Below, one piece after another: positions 1-8,010 of a DNA stretch of 11,595 nucleotides. Origin of the DNA: Arthrobacter sp. (lineage in GTDB: Bacteria; Actinomycetota; Actinomycetes; Actinomycetales; Micrococcaceae). The translations under genes were made by a program, and so were the position numbers. Every line of letters begins with the position of its first letter. The stretch's first letter is position 1. The stretch is taken from positions 1 through 11,595 of the forward strand of contig JAODMS010000191.1 of NCBI GenBank assembly GCA_025464925.1, given 5' to 3'. A model generated the notes under the pieces. The model was not told the DNA's origin, did not search any database, and saw only the letters and a list, made by a program, of their open reading frames with translations.

Positions 1-155
1 GCGATTTCACCGGTTCCGGGGTTGGTTTTGATGAGGTGGTAGACCTCGCGGATGACGTAGCGTTTGAGACATCGGATGATGTCGCGTTTGGACTTTCCCT
101 CCCCGGTTCTGCGGGCAACGTAGGCGACTGTTGGTTCGTGGAACCGCATCCTGTT
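1..155 (-). pseudogene. IS110-type transposase, C-terminal fragment
   Basis: Reading the minus strand from position 155 down to the window edge gives about 51 uninterrupted codons. They begin NRMRFHEPTVAYVARR and continue through GEGKSKRDIIRCLKRYV to IREVYHLIK. The pattern 'R-G/A-EGKSKRxIIRCLKRYV-RE-hydrophobic' is what I know as the extreme C-terminus of IS110/IS116/IS902-type transposases. These enzymes use a RuvC-like DEDD site and a serine, none of which lies in this piece. No N-terminal or catalytic part is present: immediately upstream (higher coordinates) the sequence is an IS3-type orfB in a different frame. The fragment is therefore a remnant or one side of a recombination junction, and it runs off the window so its stop codon is not certain. 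The family assignment is from memory of the motif, not a search. Confidence 0.68.
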
Positions 156-507
156 CGCCTTGGTAGGAGGAGTAGCGCTTCTTCCGCCGGACCTTGCAGA
201 CCAGCCGCAGGGAGCGCATCAGCTTCAGCACGGTCTTCTTCGCGGCCGTCCACCCTTTCCTGGCCAGCTCGGTGTGGATGCGGCGGTGCCCGTACCGGCC
301 ATGGTTCTTCTCGAAGATCTCCGTGACCGCGGCCTTGAGTGCCGCTTGTGGGTCGGGAGCCTGGAGACGGGCCTGGTGATAGAAGAAGGTCGACCGGGCC
401 AACCCGGCTACCTCCAGGAGCATGTCCAGCCGGTGTCCGGCCTTGAGGGCGATGACGGCGCGGACCTTTAGCGCCGTTCCTCGTCCCCCAAGGCCTGCAC
501 TTTTCCC
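156..507 (-). pseudogene. IS3-family transposase OrfB, truncated before the DDE domain
   Basis: In the -1 frame relative to orfA, about 117 codons follow the slippery site. The readable part runs from ALKVRAVIALKAGH through STFFYHQ, the HTH_21-like segment HGRYGHRRIHTEL and KKTVLKLMRSLRL, to CKVRRKKRYSSYQGE. In intact IS3-type OrfB this last stretch is followed by a short linker and then the rve/DDE integrase domain starting near 'NQKWVTDVT'. Here that domain is absent: homology ends at about position 156, after which the frame runs into meaningless sequence while an IS110-type frame opens. The usual OrfB is about 270-290 residues, so well over half is missing and all three catalytic acidic residues are lost. 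No independent start codon is evident; expression would depend on frameshifting from orfA. Confidence 0.82.
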
Positions 508-956
508 AGGAAAGCCACCTCTGCCCGCAGGCGCTCGTTCTCCCGGCGCAACCGCTGCAGCTCCGACTCTGGCTGCGCCGGGGCCCCGGGGTTTGTTTTC
601 GGGCGGCCCTTCGGTCTCGGGCGCAGGCCGTCTTCGCCCTCCGTCCGGTACTGGCGTGCCCACCTTTTGATCAGCTCCGGGGAGGACAGCTGGAGCTCTT
701 TCGCCAGGGCAACCTTGCTCTCCCCGGAAAGATACCGCTGCACGGCATTGAGTTTGAACTCGAACGAGAACAACCGCTTGGTTGGCTTGGTCACCAGCGT
801 CGTACCTCCACGGACTCGCCATCGGCCATATAACCCGCTGATAGCCCGCGCGCTCACCCCTGGCCTTGTTGCCACGGACTTGGCGCCCCAGCCCGTCCCG
901 AACAACGCTACCGCTGCCTTGCGTTGTTCCTCCGATAACGAACTACGTGCATGCAT
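468..956 (-). CDS. IS3-family transposase OrfA (IS150 group-like)
   Basis: This 162-residue protein has the two-part helix-turn-helix layout of IS150-type OrfA. The first HTH covers about residues 8-50 and the second about 63-110 (FSFEFKLNAVQRYLSGES, ending in the IKRWARQY and EGEDGLRPRPKGRPK stretch). A basic linker and a leucine-rich coiled coil (about 130-156, ELQRLRRENERLRAEVAFL) follow. OrfA binds the element's terminal repeats and, by -1 frameshifting, supplies the N-terminus of the OrfAB transposase. The ATG at 956 has a ribosome-binding site, GGGGAG, 7 nt upstream. That site lies inside the terminal hairpin at 959-1013. The frame is intact, but the downstream orfB is broken, so OrfA alone could at most bind ends of related elements or act as an inhibitor. 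Confidence 0.85.
   Translation of the reverse strand: MHARSSLSEEQRKAAVALFGTGWGAKSVATRPGVSARAISGLYGRWRVRGGTTLVTKPTKRLFSFEFKLNAVQRYLSGESKVALAKELQLSSPELIKRWARQYRTEGEDGLRPRPKGRPKTNPGAPAQPESELQRLRRENERLRAEVAFLGKVQALGDEERR
501..507 (-). other. Programmed -1 frameshift heptamer in the IS3 element
   Basis: On the minus strand the sequence GGGAAAA is phased as G GGA AAA in the orfA frame. This is a canonical X XXY YYZ slippery heptamer. A -1 slip here changes orfA codons GGA AAA into GGG AAA and continues as KSAGLGGRGTALKVRAV into the orfB frame, making the OrfAB fusion typical of IS3-family transposases. The orfA frame ends 30-some bases later, at 468. Position, phase and frame all agree, but the downstream orfB is truncated, so the site is probably vestigial. 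Confidence 0.7.
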
Positions 957-958
957 AA

Positions 959-1013
959 AACTGCTCCCCGAGAGTCAGAACTGATTTCTCAGTCCAACTT
1001 TCGGGGAGCAGTT
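959..1013 (-). repeat. IS-end inverted repeat forming a GAAA-capped hairpin over the orfA ribosome-binding site
   Basis: The arms at 959-975 and 997-1013 are 17 bp each with one mismatch (AACTGCTCCCCGAAAGT against ACTCTCGGGGAGCAGTT on the minus strand). Inside them a small TGG/TCTG internal loop leads to a second 5-bp stem, ACTGA/TCAGT, closed by a GAAA tetraloop. The outer arm is the IS terminus. The inner arm contains GGGGAG, the Shine-Dalgarno sequence for orfA. A transcript entering from the adjacent M13 peptidase gene would carry both arms and could fold so as to hide that site. A transcript starting inside the element would not. Confidence 0.7.
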
Positions 1014-1035
1014 CAATTCGTCCGGGCGGGGTCTT

Positions 1036-1051
1036 CCGGGCTGTGGCCCGG
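1036..1051 (-). terminator. Possible weak terminator after the M13 peptidase gene
   Basis: A perfect 6-bp stem (CCGGGC/GCCCGG) with a 4-nt loop lies 3 nt beyond the peptidase stop codon. No T-tract follows on the minus strand (AAGACCCC), so it is at best a weak or Rho-assisted terminator. Confidence 0.3.
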
Positions 1052-1054
1052 GCG

Positions 1055-3007
1055 TCACCAGATGCTGACGCGCTCCTCCGGCGGTATCCACATGCCGTCC
1101 TGCCCGGTGACGCCGAACGCCTCGTGGAAAGCATCGAGGTTCTTGGCGATGGCGTTGGTGCGGAACTCGTTGGGGGAGTGCGGGTCCGTGGCCAGCCGGC
1201 GGATGGCTTCCTCCGTCCTGATGACCTGCCGCCAGCCTGCGGCCCACGAGGCGAAGAACCGCTGGAACCCCGTGAGCCCGTCCAGCACGGGCGGTTCCTG
1301 CCCGTGGAGGCTGATCAGATACGCCTTGTACGCGATGGTCAGGCCGCCCAGATCGCCGATGTTCTCGCCCAGGGTCAGCTTGCCGTTGACGTGGTGTCCG
1401 GGCGCGGCGGCCGGGGAGAGCGCATCGAACTGCGAGACCAGCCGGGACGCCAGCGCCTCGAAAGCGGTGCGGTCCTCTTCCGTCCACCAGTTCCGGAGCA
1501 GCCCGTCACCGTCATACTGGGAGCCCTGGTCATCGAAGCCGTGGCCGATCTCGTGGCCGATGATGGCGCCGATGCCGCCGTAGTTCACGGCGTCGTCGAC
1601 GTCGGCCGTGAAGAACGGCGGCTGCAGGATGGCGGCGGGGAACACGATCTCATTGAGCAGCGGGTGGTAGTAGGCGTTCACCGTCTGGGGCGTCATGAGC
1701 CACTTCTCCCGGTCCACGGGCTTGCCCACCTCGTCGAGGTGCCGGTCGACGTCGGCGCTGTGCGCGCGCTCCACATTGCCCAGCAGGTCGGAGGGATCGA
1801 TCTGCACGGCCGAATAATCGATCCACTTGTCCGGGTAGCCGATCTTGGCCCGGAAGGATTCGAGCTTCTTGAGTGCCTCAAGCTTTGTTTCCTCGCCCAT
1901 CCAGGTAAGGCCCGTGATCGACTGGCGGTACGCCTCGATCAGATTTGCTACCAGGGACTGCATGTGGGCCTTGTGGGTTTCCGGGAAATGCCGCGACACG
2001 TAGATCTGGCCGACGGCCTCGCCGAGGGCGGCCTCGACGACGCCGACGCCACGTTTCCAGCGGTCCTTGTTGCGCGGAGTGCCGCTGAGGGTGGTGCCAT
2101 AGAAAGCGAAATTCGCGTCCACGAAGGCGGAGGGGAGGTAGGGTGCGGCGGCGCTGACGACGCGCATCGCGAGCCACTCCTGCCAGGTGGCCAGGGGCAC
2201 CGTCTCCAGCAGGGATGCCGCCCCGGCGAAGAAGTCCGGGGTGCTCACCACGAGTTCCTGGCGCTTCTCCGGGGCGACGTCGGCGGCGTCGAACCAGGTT
2301 GCGAGGAGCGGGAACAGCTGTGCCGCCTCATCGGCGGACTTCAGGTTGTAGGTCTTTTGCGGGTTGCGCAGCGTGACGTTGTCCCAGTGGTGCGAGGCCA
2401 GCGCCGTTTCCAGGTCCACGATGCGGCCGGCGGCGCCCTCCGGATCGGCTATCCCTGCCAGGCCGAGCATTGCCTGCACATGTTCGCGGTAGGCCTGGAC
2501 GGTCGGGGCAAACCTCTCCTCCCGGTAGTAGGACTCGTCCGGCAGGCCGAGTCCGCCCTGACCGGTGTAAAGGAGGATCCGGTCCGGGTTCCCCGCATCG
2601 GGTGCCGGGTAGATGTAGAAGAGCCCGGAAACATCGGCGCGGAACAGCCGCCCGGCCAGGGTGATGAGTTCGCTTGCTGAGACCGTGGCGAAAACACTCG
2701 CGAGGCGCTCCCGGATCGGCTCCAGACCCTTGGCCTCCACCGTGGCCTCGTCCATAAAGCTGTTGTAGAGATCCCCGATCTTCCGCTCGATGCCGGTGGC
2801 TTCCTCACCGCGGCCGGCAGCCTCCTCGATGATCTCCTTCACGGCAAGCTCGGAGCCGTCGCGCAGTGCGGTGAACGTGCCCTCGAGGGGCCGGTCGTCC
2901 GGAATCGTGGTGCTCTTGAGCCAGCCGCCGTTGACATGCTGGTACAAGTCGTCCTGCGGCCGGACACTGGAGTCGATATCGGACAGGTCGATTCCGGAAA
3001 GTGGCAC
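1055..3007 (-). CDS. M13-family zinc metallopeptidase (PepO/neprilysin-like)
   Basis: The 650-residue product is a member of the M13 (neprilysin/PepO) family, which cleaves oligopeptides. All signature elements are visible (numbered from the GTG start): NAYYHPLLNEIVFPA (about 444-458), the zinc motif HEIGH (485-489), the second zinc ligand in ENIGDLGG (548-555), and the usual C-terminal MWIPPEERVSIW. The N-terminal M13 domain starts with DLYQHVNGGW and continues with YYREERF. No signal peptide or membrane anchor is seen, so it is probably cytoplasmic, as in other actinobacterial M13 enzymes. I chose GTG at 3007 because AAAGGAG lies 5 nt upstream and family homology begins here (VPLSGIDL). An ATG at 3073 would add 22 residues but has only a distant GGAG. 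The gene is divergent from leuA and runs towards the truncated IS element. Confidence 0.93.
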   Translation of the reverse strand: MPLSGIDLSDIDSSVRPQDDLYQHVNGGWLKSTTIPDDRPLEGTFTALRDGSELAVKEIIEEAAGRGEEATGIERKIGDLYNSFMDEATVEAKGLEPIRERLASVFATVSASELITLAGRLFRADVSGLFYIYPAPDAGNPDRILLYTGQGGLGLPDESYYREERFAPTVQAYREHVQAMLGLAGIADPEGAAGRIVDLETALASHHWDNVTLRNPQKTYNLKSADEAAQLFPLLATWFDAADVAPEKRQELVVSTPDFFAGAASLLETVPLATWQEWLAMRVVSAAAPYLPSAFVDANFAFYGTTLSGTPRNKDRWKRGVGVVEAALGEAVGQIYVSRHFPETHKAHMQSLVANLIEAYRQSITGLTWMGEETKLEALKKLESFRAKIGYPDKWIDYSAVQIDPSDLLGNVERAHSADVDRHLDEVGKPVDREKWLMTPQTVNAYYHPLLNEIVFPAAILQPPFFTADVDDAVNYGGIGAIIGHEIGHGFDDQGSQYDGDGLLRNWWTEEDRTAFEALASRLVSQFDALSPAAAPGHHVNGKLTLGENIGDLGGLTIAYKAYLISLHGQEPPVLDGLTGFQRFFASWAAGWRQVIRTEEAIRRLATDPHSPNEFRTNAIAKNLDAFHEAFGVTGQDGMWIPPEERVSIW

Positions 3008-3012
3008 GGATG

Positions 3013-3019
3013 CTCCTTT
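3013..3019 (-). promoter_or_regulatory. Ribosome-binding site that sets the M13 peptidase start
   Basis: AAAGGAG on the minus strand is 5 nt from the GTG at 3007. It is the best match in the region and the main reason for preferring GTG 3007 over ATG 3073. Confidence 0.65.
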
Positions 3020-3093
3020 GAGAGGCAGGCCGACACCGGAGGCGCACCGGTGCACGGTCTGCATGGTGGACATTGCGGAGGTGTGGCTCCTTC

Positions 3094-3099
3094 ATCTTA
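3094..3099 (-). promoter_or_regulatory. Possible -10 box for the M13 peptidase gene
   Basis: TAAGAT on the minus strand matches the TANNNT -10 pattern. TTCACA (3114-3119) lies upstream, but the spacer is only 14 nt, so the -35 is uncertain. Transcription from here would start near 3087, giving a leader of about 80 nt before the GTG at 3007. Confidence 0.3.
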
Positions 3100-3110
3100 C
3101 GCACCCGTGT

Positions 3111-3116
3111 TACTGT
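3111..3116 (+). promoter_or_regulatory. Possible -10 box for the leuA leader transcript
   Basis: TACTGT fits TANNNT and lies 6 nt before the GTG of the short leader ORF at 3123. A transcript would therefore start at or next to that codon, giving a leaderless leader peptide. No good -35 is visible at 16-18 nt. The box is back to back with the -10-like box of the divergent peptidase gene. Confidence 0.4.
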
Positions 3117-3122
3117 GAAATT

Positions 3123-4999
<1,877 letters not shown>

Positions 5000-5018
5000 C
5001 CCCTGCCTGACAGCAACA

Positions 5019-5049
5019 GCTGCGCCGCCGGAACACCCGGCGGCGCAGC
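5019..5049 (+). terminator. Strong hairpin after leuA
   Basis: A perfect 13-bp GC-rich stem (GCTGCGCCGCCGG/CCGGCGGCGCAGC) encloses the loop AACAC, 19 bp after the leuA stop codon. There is no T-tract after it (GCGTTCCGC), which is common for actinobacterial terminators. It separates leuA from recO. Confidence 0.65.
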
Positions 5050-5095
5050 GCGTTCCGCATGCCGTGTTTCCCGAAGGACAGTGCGAAGATTAACT

Positions 5096-5848
5096 GTGGT
5101 CCAACAATCCTTTGCAGCGCGCGCCTACCGCGATGATGCCGTCGTCCTGCGCACGCACAAGCTGGGCGAGGCGGACCGGATCATCACTCTGCTGACCAAA
5201 CACCACGGCCAGGTCCGGGCGGTGGCCAAGGGGGTCCGCCGCACGAGCAGCCGCTTCGGCGCTCGGCTCGAACCGTTCATGGTTGCTGACCTCCAGCTGG
5301 TCTCCGGCCGCACGCTGGACGTCGTTACGCAGGCCGTCGCCAAGGGAGCCTACGGCGCAAACATCGCCGCGGACTACGGCCGCTACACGGTGGCGGCGGC
5401 CATGACGGAGACCGCCGAGAAACTCACCGACGTCGACGGCGAATCCGGAACCGCCCAGTACAACCTGCTCGTCGGCGCGCTGGCTTCGCTGAGCCGGGGC
5501 GAGCACACCCCTGAGCTGATCCTGGATTCCTATCTGCTCCGTGCCCTGTCCACCGGAGGCTGGGCCCCCAGCTTCACCGACTGCGCGCGCTGCGGGGCGC
5601 CCGGGCCGCACAATGCTTTCTCGGCCCCGCTCGGCGGCATGGTGTGCGGCAACTGCCGGCCGCCGGGATCCCCGGCCCCCGCCGCCGAAACCGTACTCCT
5701 CCTCGCCGCCCTGCTCACCGGGAACTGGACGACGGCGGACGCGTCCGAGCCGGTCCACCGCCGCGAAGGCGCCGGCCTGGTGGCCAGCTACCTGCAATGG
5801 CATCTGGAACGTGTCCTGAAATCCCTCAAACATGTGGAGCGAACTTAA
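5096..5848 (+). CDS. recO: DNA repair protein RecO
   Basis: RecO works with RecF and RecR to load RecA on SSB-coated single-stranded DNA and to anneal strands. The 250-residue product has the N-terminal OB-fold (about 10-75, from [19 protein letters not shown] to [17 protein letters not shown]), a helical middle domain, and a complete C4 zinc finger CARC...CGNC (Cys163, 166, 184, 187) as in actinobacterial RecO. The start is uncertain. GTG 5096 (VVQQSFAAR) fits the family N-terminus, while GTG 5081 would give 255 residues but has its AGGA only 2 nt away. The 10-mer TTAACTGTGG covers the 5096 start and recurs over the uppS start. The gene is followed after 2 bp by uppS, so the two are probably cotranscribed and translationally coupled. 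Confidence 0.95.
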   Translation: MVQQSFAARAYRDDAVVLRTHKLGEADRIITLLTKHHGQVRAVAKGVRRTSSRFGARLEPFMVADLQLVSGRTLDVVTQAVAKGAYGANIAADYGRYTVAAAMTETAEKLTDVDGESGTAQYNLLVGALASLSRGEHTPELILDSYLLRALSTGGWAPSFTDCARCGAPGPHNAFSAPLGGMVCGNCRPPGSPAPAAETVLLLAALLTGNWTTADASEPVHRREGAGLVASYLQWHLERVLKSLKHVERT

Positions 5849-5850
5849 CT

Positions 5851-6738
5851 GTGGCCTTGGGAAGAAACCTCGGACGGAACCTGGAAAAAAACCCGGCAAA
5901 AAACTCGGGAAAAAAGACGGGAGCCGTCCGGCAACGCAGCACGCCGGTGGCGGCTCCGTACCCGCACCCCTCCGGTGCCGTGCCGCCAGCCATACCGGCG
6001 GAGTTCATTCCGCGGCATGTCGCAATCGTCATGGACGGCAACGGCCGCTGGGCGAACCAGCGGGGACTGCCGCGGATCGAGGGCCACAAGGCGGGGGAGC
6101 CAGCCCTGCTGGACGTCGTGGCCGGCGCGATTGAACTGGGGATCGAGCACCTCAGCGTCTACGCCTTTTCCACCGAGAACTGGCGCCGTTCGCCGGAGGA
6201 GATCCGCTTCCTGATGGGGTTCAACAAGGATGTGCTGCGGCGCCAGCGGAACCAGCTGGACGAATGGGGAGTCCGCATCCGTTGGTCCGGCAGGCGTCCG
6301 AAGCTGTGGGGCTCGGTCATCCGTGAACTGGAAGAGGCCGAGGACTACACCCGGGGCAACAGCACCTGCACCCTGAACATGTGTGTCAATTACGGCGGCC
6401 GCGCCGAGATCGCCGATGCGGTGTCCGCCATCGCGGAGGAGGTGGCAGCGGGGCGGCTCAGGCCCGGGGCCATCACCGAGAAGACAATCCAGAAATACCT
6501 GGATGAACCTGAGCTGCCGGATGTTGATCTGTTCCTGCGCAGCTCCGGCGAGCAGCGCCTTTCCAACTTCATGCTGTGGCAGTCGGCGTACGCCGAATTC
6601 GTCTTCCTGGATACACTCTGGCCCGACGTGGACCGCCGCACGCTCTGGGACGCCGTCGAGATCTATGCGCAGCGGGACCGCCGCTACGGCGGGGCCATCG
6701 ACGCCGCCGCTCCCGCCGGCAGCAACCCGGGCGCCTAG
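5851..6738 (+). CDS. uppS: Isoprenyl (polyprenyl) diphosphate synthase, UppS family
   Basis: This cis-prenyltransferase condenses isopentenyl diphosphate units to make the polyprenyl diphosphate that, once dephosphorylated, carries cell-wall precursors. The 295-residue product shows the family motifs in order: [12 protein letters not shown] with catalytic Asp62, the [11 protein letters not shown] loop (72-82), VYAFSTENW (103-111), [11 protein letters not shown] (177-187), and [19 protein letters not shown] (226-244), where Arg230, Arg236 and nearby residues bind the IPP diphosphate. GTG 5851 is chosen because VALGR is the family N-terminus and the codon is 2 bp after the recO stop; GGAG lies 11 nt upstream. 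The first ~50 residues are a basic, proline-rich tail before the conserved domain. It contains five tandem four-residue units encoded by a 12-bp repeat. Product chain length (C50 or other) cannot be read from sequence by eye. The stop overlaps the convergent hydrolase stop. Confidence 0.95.
   Translation: MALGRNLGRNLEKNPAKNSGKKTGAVRQRSTPVAAPYPHPSGAVPPAIPAEFIPRHVAIVMDGNGRWANQRGLPRIEGHKAGEPALLDVVAGAIELGIEHLSVYAFSTENWRRSPEEIRFLMGFNKDVLRRQRNQLDEWGVRIRWSGRRPKLWGSVIRELEEAEDYTRGNSTCTLNMCVNYGGRAEIADAVSAIAEEVAAGRLRPGAITEKTIQKYLDEPELPDVDLFLRSSGEQRLSNFMLWQSAYAEFVFLDTLWPDVDRRTLWDAVEIYAQRDRRYGGAIDAAAPAGSNPGA
5860..5919 (+). repeat. Five degenerate 12-bp tandem units in the uppS 5' region
   Basis: Starting at the fourth uppS codon the units are GGAAGAAACCTC, GGACGGAACCTG, GAAAAAAACCCG, GCAAAAAACTCG and GGAAAAAAGACG. 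They encode [16 protein letters not shown] and GKKT. The unit length is a multiple of three, so expansion keeps the frame. The A-rich runs stand out from the high-GC surroundings. Confidence 0.75.
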
Positions 6739-7772
6739 TCCGGATCCCGTTCGGTCATTCGGGTGCCGTCGTCAACCAGGACGTAGGCGCGGATCCAGCG
6801 GGACAGCCGGGCGTAGGCGTCGGCGCGGACGCGGGGAGCGGAGAGGAAAACGTCGTGCAGGGCGCCGTCGATCCGCTCCAGTGTCACGGTCCGGCCCAGG
6901 CTCAGGGCCCGGAGGGCCATCGTGTTCACATCCAGGACCGCGTCGGTTCTGCGCATGGACTCCTTCCAGATCATCCCGGTTGCGCTGGCGCCTGAGATAA
7001 GCACGAGGATGGGGACCTCGATATTCAGCCCGCGGGCCACCTTGGCGTGGCCGGCGAGCACGGCACTGAGCCAGCCGGCGCGGACCGGAAAGGCGTGCGG
7101 CGGCCGGTAATGGTCGTCCAGGGTCCATTCGCCCTCGGCCGAGCTGCTGATGCTCCGCCAATAGAATGCCCGTTCGGGAAGGCGGATCACCGACTCGGGC
7201 CGGAACCGGGCGAACGGCTCCACCAGGGCCCGGACGGCACGGCGAAGGGCGGGGCTGCCGTTCACTTCCAGCCAGGGGCTGTCGAGGACCAGTTGCGCGG
7301 CCACTCCGGGGTGGCGGCTGACCCAGAGCGCGGCAATCAGCCCGCCGGTCGAATGTCCCATCAGGGTCAGGGGCCGCGGAGCCGAACCCTCCGGACGGAG
7401 CGAACCGATGATGTTGATCGCCGCGCTGATCTCGGCGTCGTAGTCGTCAAGATCGGACACATAGCCGCCATGGGTTCCTGCACTCAGGCTCCGGCCGTGG
7501 TTGTGCAGGTCCAGTGCAAAGAATTCGAACCCTTGCCCCGTCCAGAACTCCGCGAGCTCCTCGTTGAAAAAATAGTCGCTCCAACCATGCAGGAACAGCA
7601 CGGCCCCCTGCGGTTCAAGCCCGGCACCTCTTAGCCCGGAGCCTTCGCGAGTTGTCCAGCCGCGGGGGACGTGCCGGACCAGGGTGGCGGTCCGCTCCAC
7701 GCCGTCCGCGCCCGCTGCCGTGAAGGCACAGGCCTCGAAATCATCCCCCAGGATGTCTGGCTGCCATTCCAA
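6735..7772 (-). CDS. Alpha/beta-hydrolase (serine aminopeptidase S33/lysophospholipase-like)
   Basis: The 345-residue product is an alpha/beta-hydrolase of the Hydrolase_4 (S33) type. It shows the oxyanion-hole region [13 protein letters not shown] (HGW at 62-64), the strand and loop [11 protein letters not shown] (85-95), the nucleophile elbow GHSTGG with Ser141, and a likely catalytic His306 in GALHDVFLS. The acid is probably Asp277 or Asp281 after the strand [10 protein letters not shown]. It has no signal peptide, so it is likely cytoplasmic. The substrate is unknown; such proteins act as esterases, monoacylglycerol lipases or lysophospholipases. The start is TTG at 7772, supported by a perfect AGGAGG 5 nt upstream; the nearby ATG at 7767 is in another frame. 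The gene is convergent with uppS, and the two TAG stops overlap within CTAG. It is divergent from pyrD across 238 bp. Confidence 0.88.
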   Translation of the reverse strand: MEWQPDILGDDFEACAFTAAGADGVERTATLVRHVPRGWTTREGSGLRGAGLEPQGAVLFLHGWSDYFFNEELAEFWTGQGFEFFALDLHNHGRSLSAGTHGGYVSDLDDYDAEISAAINIIGSLRPEGSAPRPLTLMGHSTGGLIAALWVSRHPGVAAQLVLDSPWLEVNGSPALRRAVRALVEPFARFRPESVIRLPERAFYWRSISSSAEGEWTLDDHYRPPHAFPVRAGWLSAVLAGHAKVARGLNIEVPILVLISGASATGMIWKESMRRTDAVLDVNTMALRALSLGRTVTLERIDGALHDVFLSAPRVRADAYARLSRWIRAYVLVDDGTRMTERDPD

Positions 7773-7777
7773 TCTGT

Positions 7778-7783
7778 CCTCCT
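7778..7783 (-). promoter_or_regulatory. Ribosome-binding site for the hydrolase TTG start
   Basis: AGGAGG on the minus strand, 5 nt before TTG 7772, is a full anti-Shine-Dalgarno match. It supports the unusual TTG start. Confidence 0.75.
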
Positions 7784-7974
7784 AGGCTGCGGTCGACGCC
7801 GCGGCCCGGCCGGAGCGTACCCCGTCCGGGTGAGTGGCTGCCGCCCCGGTGCACATGCTCCGTTGGAGGCTGTTCTTGCTGGTCATGGCTTCATGTTAAC
7901 GCGCCGCAGCGGCGGCCGGAGCAAAGTCCTGGGCGGCGACGGGGCTGTCACACCGGAGACCGCGGGGGACCGGG

Positions 7975-8001
7975 TTTGGTCGGAACGGTCCGAACCGCAA
8001 A
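7975..8001. repeat. Imperfect inverted repeat just upstream of pyrD
   Basis: TTTGGTCGGA, a 4-nt centre ACGG, then TCCGAACCGCAAA form an inverted repeat: a perfect 5-bp core (TCGGA/TCCGA) and matching GGT/ACC and TTT/AAA once small bulges are allowed. It ends 9 bp before the pyrD ATG. It could be a repressor site or an mRNA hairpin near the start codon. The rest of 7773-8010, between the divergent hydrolase and pyrD, shows no convincing gene; -10-like strings are present without a well-spaced -35. Confidence 0.3.
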
Positions 8002-8010
8002 ACTAGAGCC

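Larger units (their letters stand above)
156..1015 (-). mobile_element. Truncated IS3-family (IS150-like) insertion sequence
   Basis: The element keeps its 5' terminus, a complete orfA, a -1 frameshift site and the first part of orfB. It lacks the DDE integrase core and the far terminus. The retained end reads, on the minus strand, TGAACTGCTCCCCGAAAG, beginning with the TG dinucleotide usual for IS3-family ends; I place the boundary at 1015. It lies 39 bp past the stop codon of the M13 peptidase gene, which is transcribed towards it. Because the other end is lost at about position 155, no target-site duplication can be identified. The element should not be able to transpose by itself. Confidence 0.8.

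Noticed and set aside
36..984. Several plus-strand open frames across the IS region
   Set aside because: They are antisense to orfA/orfB, which show clear homology and a consistent frameshift. The plus-strand translations look like random high-GC sequence.
1043..2680. A 545-codon plus-strand open frame opposite the M13 peptidase gene
   Set aside because: Long antisense frames are normal in high-GC genes. The minus strand carries all M13 motifs and the plus-strand translation shows no recognisable domain.
7855..7899. A 14-codon ORF (MLRWRLFLLVMASC) between the hydrolase and pyrD
   Set aside because: It has hydrophobic leader-like content, but there is no ribosome-binding site, no following attenuator hairpin, and no reason to expect leucine control of pyrD.
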